Origin: Arthrobacter sp. ISL-72
Lineage (GTDB): Bacteria > Actinomycetota > Actinomycetes > Actinomycetales > Micrococcaceae
NCBI RefSeq assembly: GCF_018613755.1
Contig: NZ_JAGGPP010000001.1
Location: forward strand, 295,746-359,745
Length of the DNA: 64,000 bases
Direction of reading: 5' to 3'
The stretch's first letter is position 1. Every line of letters begins with the position of its first letter. Of this stretch, positions 59,184 to 64,000 are shown piece after piece. The notes under the pieces were generated by a model. It searched no databases. It was given only the letters and a program-made list of their open reading frames with translations, and had not been told where the DNA came from. The translations under genes and the position numbers were made by a program.

Positions 59184-61160
59184 TCAGTCCATGCCGCGGA
59201 GGTCCAGCACCAGTTCCGTGTCGCCGTCGGCCTGCAGGATCACCGGGATCCCCCAGTCCTGCTGGTACAGGTGGCAGGCCGCGTGGTCGGGGATCTCGCC
59301 GTCGGCCGTTTCGGGGCCGTCGCAGGCTGCGGCGCGCGCGGTAATGTGCAGGATGCCGTCGGGGACGTCAGCGGAAAGCTCCAGGGTCCGCAGCAGGCCC
59401 ACGGAGGTTCCGCCGCCGCTCACCAGCAGCTCGGGCGGTGTCGAGGAGATCTTCAGCTGGGTGGGGTCGCCCCAGCGGTCGTCGAGCTTCTGGCCGGTCG
59501 GCGCAGTGAAGCGCACGGTCAGTTCCAGCGGTCCAGCTGCCACGGGGCTCTTGGGCCGGTGCGTCTGCACCGCGCCTTCGTCCACCTGCTGCGCTTCCTT
59601 GGGGATGGGCACGTAGACCAGCTGGTGCTTGTTGGCTTCGACGACCACCAGCAGCGGCTCCTTGCCGGCCACCTGCGTGTGGTCCACGATCACGTCCGAG
59701 GGCTCCAGGAGCCCGCGGGCGAGGGTGGACACAGTCTTGGTCGCGGGGTCGTAGCGGCGGACGGCGCCGTTGTAGGTGTCGGCGATGGCCACCGAGCCGT
59801 CCGGCAGCACTGTCACGCCGAGCGGGTGCTGCAGCCGCGCTTCGGCGGCCGGCCCGTCACGGAAGCCGAAGTCGAAGAGGCCCCTGCCGACGGCGGACTC
59901 GACGGCGACCGTACCGTCGTCGTCGATTACCAGTTTGCGCAGTGCGGAGGTCTCCGAATCGGCCACCCAGATGCTGCCGTCGGCGTCCTCGGCCAGGCCG
60001 GAGGACTGTGCGAACCAGGCTTCATGGGCAGCGCCGTCCAGCAGGCCCTCCAAGCCGTTGCCGGCAAGGATGGACACCTCCCCGGAGATCGGGTCGAAGC
60101 TGAAAATCTGATGCACGCCGGCCATGGCCACTACCACGGCATTGAGCTTGCGGGACCAGACGAGATCCCACGGCGAACTCAGCGCAACGTCCAAGGGGTG
60201 GTCGCTGAGGCGTCCGGTGAACCCCGCTGCGTCCTCGTCCACCCGCGCGGGTCCGACCTCCAGCAGGCGCTGCACACCGTTGCCCACGAGCGTGGTGACG
60301 GTTCCGTCCGCGAGGGACAGCCCGCGGAGGCGGTGGTTGACGGAGTCGGCAATCACGACGTCGTAGCCCGTCGTCACTGCCACATCTTCCGGCAGGAGTA
60401 CCAGGCCCTGCGGCTCGTTGAACTGCGCGGTCGGCTTGATTGAGTCGATGTCCGCCCCGGGGCCGTCGGCGTACCCCTTCGTGCCGGAGCCGAAAGTTCG
60501 CAGCACCGTGTGGAAGTCCGTGCCCAGCTCCACCAGGCGGTGATGGCCGGTGTCGGTGACGAGCCAGGAGCCGGCGCTGGCAGAGGTGCCCCGGCCCGCC
60601 GGGAGGAAGAGCGCCTTGCCCGGGAAACGCAACGTGCCCGACGTCGGCTCCGGAGCAACGTACGGGCCGCTGCCCCGGTGCAGGGTCCCTTTGGCCTCAT
60701 GCTGGGCAATGAGTTCCGGGATCAGCACGGACAGGCCGTCCGCGTGGCCTTCACCGGACAGGTGCGCCACGATGTAGCCCTCGGGGTCGATGACCACCAG
60801 GGTGGGCCAGGCGCGGGCGGTGTAGGCCTTCCAAGTGTCGAGCTCGGGATCGTCCAGCACAGGGTGGTGGATCTCGTAGCGTTCGACGGCTGCGGCCAAC
60901 GCCACCGGATCGGCCTCGTGCTCGAACTTCGGCGAGTGGACGCCCACCGTTACCAGGACGTCGGAGTACTTCTCTTCGAGCGGACGCAGCTCGTCGAGCA
61001 CATGCAGGCAGTTGATGCAGCAGAAGGTCCAGAAATCCAGGAGTACGATCTTGCCGCGCAGGGCTTCGAGGTCCAGGGTCTTGCCGCCGGTGTTCAGCCA
61101 GTTGCGGCCCACCAGTTCGGAGGCTCGGACCCGGTGGTGGGTGCGTACGGTTTCGCTCAT
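59184..61160 (-). CDS. Thioredoxin-domain protein with NHL repeats
   Basis: 658 aa. Residues 20-150 are a TlpA/AhpC-type thioredoxin fold with an unusual CCINC active region (WTFCCINCLHVLDELRPLEEKYSD; C47, C48, C51). From about residue 170 NHL propeller blades follow (HHRLVELGTDF, IADSVNHRLRGLSLADGTV, ADTYNGAVRRYDPATKT). No signal peptide is evident, so it is likely cytoplasmic. Its ATG overlaps the stop of the CopD-CtaG gene by 1 bp, suggesting a role with copper or cytochrome assembly; this is inference. Confidence 0.92.
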   Translation of the reverse strand: MSETVRTHHRVRASELVGRNWLNTGGKTLDLEALRGKIVLLDFWTFCCINCLHVLDELRPLEEKYSDVLVTVGVHSPKFEHEADPVALAAAVERYEIHHPVLDDPELDTWKAYTARAWPTLVVIDPEGYIVAHLSGEGHADGLSVLIPELIAQHEAKGTLHRGSGPYVAPEPTSGTLRFPGKALFLPAGRGTSASAGSWLVTDTGHHRLVELGTDFHTVLRTFGSGTKGYADGPGADIDSIKPTAQFNEPQGLVLLPEDVAVTTGYDVVIADSVNHRLRGLSLADGTVTTLVGNGVQRLLEVGPARVDEDAAGFTGRLSDHPLDVALSSPWDLVWSRKLNAVVVAMAGVHQIFSFDPISGEVSILAGNGLEGLLDGAAHEAWFAQSSGLAEDADGSIWVADSETSALRKLVIDDDGTVAVESAVGRGLFDFGFRDGPAAEARLQHPLGVTVLPDGSVAIADTYNGAVRRYDPATKTVSTLARGLLEPSDVIVDHTQVAGKEPLLVVVEANKHQLVYVPIPKEAQQVDEGAVQTHRPKSPVAAGPLELTVRFTAPTGQKLDDRWGDPTQLKISSTPPELLVSGGGTSVGLLRTLELSADVPDGILHITARAAACDGPETADGEIPDHAACHLYQQDWGIPVILQADGDTELVLDLRGMD

Positions 61161-63319
61161 CAGCGTCCTTCCAGCTTTGAATTGCGTTCTGCCAGCTTGG
61201 CGTCGCGTTCAGCCAATTTGGCAAACATATCGTTGTAAGCATTGAGATCGGCGTCGTTATTCCTGTCCGCCGCCCGGTCTGTCCGCTTGGATTCCCTTGC
61301 GTCCGACTGCGACCACATGATGGCGACGCCGATCGCCACCAGGAGCGTGGGCACTTCGCCGACGCCCCAGGCCACCGCGCCGCCCATCTGCTGGTCGAGC
61401 AGCGCGGAGGGTCCCCAGGCCCTGCCCAGGTTGCCGAAGTAGTCAGCGGCGAGCAGTCCCGTGCCGCCCATGATCGCCACGCCGAAGAAGGCGTGGAAGC
61501 CCATCGTGGCAAGCAAAAGCACCAGGCGCATGGGGTACGGCGCGCGCAGTGGCAGCGGGTCCGTCCCGATCATGCTCAGGACGAAGATGTAGCCGGTCAG
61601 GGCGAAGTGCAGGTTCATTAGCTCGTGGCCCACGTGGTCCCGCATGGCAAAGCCGAACGCGTCGGAGTAGTAGAACAGCACGATGGAACCGGCGAAGTTG
61701 GCTGCAGCGAAGAGCGGGTGCGTGACCAGCTGGGAGAACCTGGAGTGCACAAACAGCAGCAGCCATTCGCGCACGCCGCGTGAACCATCGGCCCGCGCCG
61801 GCAGGGCCCGCAGCGCGAGGGTCACCGGGGCACCGAGGACCAGGAAGATCGGGGCCACCATCGTCAGTGCCATGTGGTCCACCATGTGCGCTGAAAACAG
61901 CACCCGTCCGTAGACCGCCGGCGGGCCGGACGTGATGTAGGTGAGGACCAGCAGCCCGATCACCCAGTTGATGGTGCGGAACCAGGACCACTTGTCGCCT
62001 CGGCGCCGGACCTTGGCTACGCCCAGGAAGTAGGAAACCATGCCGAAGGCGGCGACGGCGATCCACAGCCAGTCCAGGCGCCATTCCGTGAGCCAGCGTT
62101 CCGGCGTCAGCTCCGGCGGCAGTTCGTAGCCGGAGAGGATGAAGGCCGGAGACGCGTCCGGAGCGAAGGTGGTGGGCTGCGGCGGGGCGGAACGGCCCAG
62201 CGCCACGGCGATGCCGGACGTTGCGCCCATGATCAGCAGTTCCGCTATGACGAGCTGCCACAGCACGCGCCGGGACGACAACGTGGCACCCTTGCGGTTG
62301 AGCTGCGGGATGACCCACTGGCGGTGCATGAGGCCGATGGCGCCCAGCATCAGCGTGGCCACGGCCTTGGCCAGCAGCATCTGCCCGTAGGCGGATCCGA
62401 ACAGGTCGTGCCAGCTGGTGACCCGGATGCTCGCGTTGATGACACCGGAGGCGAACACCAGGACGAAGGCGAAGCCTGCCAGCGAGGAGAAGCGGCGGAG
62501 CGTGGGTTCGGTGATATCCGCTTTGGTGCCGGCCTGGGAGGCTGCTTTGCTGCCCGTCAGGATGCCGGACAGGACGGCCAGCATGATGATGCCGCCCACC
62601 CATGCAGAGACCCCCACTAGGTGAAGGGCCAGCGAGTTGATGGCGCCTTCGTGGTCGCTGGAACTTGAGGAGTGGCCGATGAGTGCGATCGGCACCATCC
62701 CCACCAGCGACAGCACCAGCGTGAGGGCGAGCCCGCTCAGGGACCGCACGCCGAACAGTGCGGTGGTGACCACGGCGGCCACGATGGTGACGGCGAGCCA
62801 CGCCCGGCCGGTCTCGATGTCCGTCATGAAGTAGACCAGGGCACGGGTGAATTCCGCGTCGCCTGACAATGACTGCCCGGCCACATCCGAATAGGTCAGC
62901 ACCAGCACCGCGATCGCGGACAGGGTCCAGGCAGCTCCGGCGGCCGCGGCGACTGCCAGGGCGCGGGTGAAGGCCGGATGCTCGGGGGCCTCTGCGTCCT
63001 TAGTGCGGGAGCCGTGGGCGGTCCTGGGCAGGATGGCGACGGCGAAGATCAGACCGCCGATGACCGTGGCCAGGGACACGTTGTGAACGGCCTTGCTGAT
63101 GGGCAGTCCCCAGCGGATCAAGGCGCCGGGATCGGACACGTCGCGTGCGGCGGCGGCCCCCGAAAACAGGAGCGCTGCTGCGAGGCCGAGGAAGAGCACC
63201 GCAAGCCCGGCGAACTGCCACAGCCGGGAAATGCCCGCGGCACCGCCTGTTACCCCAGCCTGACCCGGGGTGGGGGAAGGCTGCGGAAGTGTGGAGCGGG
63301 ATTTTGCTGCTGAGGGCAC
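61160..63319 (-). CDS. Fused CopD copper-resistance / CtaG cytochrome c oxidase assembly protein
   Basis: 719 aa membrane protein. The N-terminal about 370 residues are a CopD-type domain (GLPISKAVHNVSLATVIGGLIFAVAILP, HLVGVSAWVGGIIMLAVLSG, histidines in helices). From about residue 420 is the CtaG (caa3-type) domain (VYGRVLFSAHMVDHMALTMVAPIFLVLGAP, HELMNLHFALTGYIFVLSMIG, FHAFFGVAIMGG). Fused forms are standard in actinobacteria and serve copper delivery to terminal oxidase. GTG start. It is 135 bp upstream from HU's stop and coupled to the thioredoxin-NHL gene. Confidence 0.93.
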   Translation of the reverse strand: MPSAAKSRSTLPQPSPTPGQAGVTGGAAGISRLWQFAGLAVLFLGLAAALLFSGAAAARDVSDPGALIRWGLPISKAVHNVSLATVIGGLIFAVAILPRTAHGSRTKDAEAPEHPAFTRALAVAAAAGAAWTLSAIAVLVLTYSDVAGQSLSGDAEFTRALVYFMTDIETGRAWLAVTIVAAVVTTALFGVRSLSGLALTLVLSLVGMVPIALIGHSSSSSDHEGAINSLALHLVGVSAWVGGIIMLAVLSGILTGSKAASQAGTKADITEPTLRRFSSLAGFAFVLVFASGVINASIRVTSWHDLFGSAYGQMLLAKAVATLMLGAIGLMHRQWVIPQLNRKGATLSSRRVLWQLVIAELLIMGATSGIAVALGRSAPPQPTTFAPDASPAFILSGYELPPELTPERWLTEWRLDWLWIAVAAFGMVSYFLGVAKVRRRGDKWSWFRTINWVIGLLVLTYITSGPPAVYGRVLFSAHMVDHMALTMVAPIFLVLGAPVTLALRALPARADGSRGVREWLLLFVHSRFSQLVTHPLFAAANFAGSIVLFYYSDAFGFAMRDHVGHELMNLHFALTGYIFVLSMIGTDPLPLRAPYPMRLVLLLATMGFHAFFGVAIMGGTGLLAADYFGNLGRAWGPSALLDQQMGGAVAWGVGEVPTLLVAIGVAIMWSQSDARESKRTDRAADRNNDADLNAYNDMFAKLAERDAKLAERNSKLEGR

Positions 63320-63398
63320 CTATCCATTGTCCGCTACGGGTGCCTGCGCCGCGAATCGGCCAGTCAGTGCGCGCCGACCAACGCAGACCGCCGACGCA

Positions 63399-63432
63399 AA
63401 GGGAGCGGCAACCCTCAGGTTGCAGCTCCCTT
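63399..63432 (-). terminator. Terminator after hup
   Basis: A stem of AAGGGAGC-G-GCAACC paired with GGTTGC-A-GCTCCCTT around a CTCA loop, one mismatch, followed on the minus strand by TTTGCG. It lies about 20 bp past the HU stop. Confidence 0.85.
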
Positions 63433-63453
63433 GCAAGCGTTGGACGCCGGATG

Positions 63454-63738
63454 CTACTTCTTGGAGACAGCAGCCTTCAGCTTGGAGCCAGCGGTCAGCT
63501 TGACGCTGTGGCCCGCGGCGATCTGGATGGTCTCGCCGGTCTGCGGGTTGCGGCCCGTACGGGCTGCACGGTCGGTGCGCTCAACTGCGAGCCAGCCCGG
63601 GATGGTGATCTTCTCGCCCGCGGCGACAGAAGTCTCGAAAACCTCGAACAGTGCATCAAGCACGGAGTTGACGGCTGCCTGGCTGGTGCCGGCCTTGCCT
63701 GCTACCTCTGCAACAAGTTCACTACGGTTCTTAGCCAT
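63454..63738 (-). CDS. hup: HU family nucleoid DNA-binding protein
   Basis: 94 aa single-domain HU (not the long Lys/Ala-tailed HupB of mycobacteria): MAKNRSELVAEVAGKAGTSQAAVNSVLDALFEVFETSVAAGEKITIPGW and the DNA-binding arm RTDRAARTGRNPQTGETIQIAAGHSVKLTAGSKLKAAV, including the conserved GRNPQTGE with its intercalating proline. It bends and compacts DNA. The ATG is preceded by AGGAGG 7-9 nt upstream. Confidence 0.97.
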   Translation of the reverse strand: MAKNRSELVAEVAGKAGTSQAAVNSVLDALFEVFETSVAAGEKITIPGWLAVERTDRAARTGRNPQTGETIQIAAGHSVKLTAGSKLKAAVSKK

Positions 63739-63983
63739 TTATGTCCTCCTGGACGCTTTGGATTTCTGGAGCCTGCACGCGGCGTGCGCACAAGCCACTG
63801 TTCGAAAACTTACCAGCTTGCCGCCGTCAGGTCCGCAAATTCCGCGTGTTTCCGCCGTTTTTTGAGGTAAATCACCGGTTTTGACGCCTTTTGACCCCCT
63901 ATTTCGCCAACAGCGGACCGCGCCCGGAGACTCCCCGACAACCAGCCCGCAGCGGGTCCCCCACGCTCCCCGCCCCACCCGGG

Positions 63984-64000
63984 ACGCTCTCTCACCATCG
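63984..64000. repeat. GACGCTCTCTCA motif at the window edge
   Basis: The last 17 bases carry GACGCTCTCTCAC, matching the start of the 24.97-kb tandem unit and the complement of the GTGAGAGAG motif of the 36.7-kb palindrome. It is probably the edge of another copy of a dispersed intergenic repeat; the rest lies outside the window. Confidence 0.55.

Overview
The window is about 64 kb of GC-rich chromosome with many GTG starts. It most resembles an Arthrobacter/Pseudarthrobacter-type actinobacterium (Micrococcaceae). Supporting signs are a SAM-IV-type riboswitch, fused actinobacterial forms of MrpAB, PutA and CopD-CtaG, an HTH-MurA fusion and a one-domain HU protein. The genus is inferred from gene content; no marker gene such as 16S rRNA is present. 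There is no integrase, transposase, prophage or CRISPR array.

Layout. 0.1-4.1 kb: a leftward operon of a flavin monooxygenase, a HAL-like lyase with a non-canonical MIO loop and a CysK-like enzyme. 4.2-6.4 kb: divergent from it, a SAM-IV-type riboswitch leading a DUF1737 protein, a rhodanese and MetZ (sulfur assimilation into homocysteine). 6.4-11.2 kb: a lipoprotein, a SnoaL-like protein, a zinc-ribbon-like protein, a YbdK-type ligase and an HTH-MurA fusion. 11.2-14.5 kb: a TPP-riboswitch-controlled ECF transporter (YkoE/D/C type). 15-21.6 kb: an Mrp cation/proton antiporter operon. 21.8-25 kb: an MFS transporter and a KhtT/KhtU-like potassium/proton antiporter. 25-32.9 kb: dcd, a CAP/FG-GAP secreted protein split by a stop codon, an SRPBCC protein, tRNA-Gly, a carboxyethylornithine synthase, and an MFS/LysR pair. 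33-39.4 kb: putA, an amino acid permease and a divergent LysR regulator. 39.4-46 kb: panD, an AEC carrier, a trehalose-phosphatase-like/GH15 fusion whose HAD motif is lost, a response regulator/PP2C phosphatase and a flavin oxidoreductase. 46-49.5 kb: a secreted all-coiled-coil protein and a DUF1906 protein.

49.7-56.2 kb looks damaged. It holds a frameshifted binding protein, a permease with an apparently shifted N-terminus, a frameshifted beta-propeller protein, and a deletion scar where a monooxygenase and a GNAT acetyltransferase have both lost their 5' halves. 56.2-64 kb is intact: a HerA-like ATPase, an exported hypothetical protein, a thioredoxin-NHL protein, CopD-CtaG and HU.

The most coherent physiology is sulfur/methionine supply at the left end, thiamine precursor uptake, and cation/pH homeostasis (Mrp plus KhtTU). 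The most unusual items are the monooxygenase/non-canonical lyase/CysK operon, the catalytically dead HAD domain fused to GH15, the long secreted coiled coil with one cysteine near each end, and several perfect palindromic intergenic repeats.
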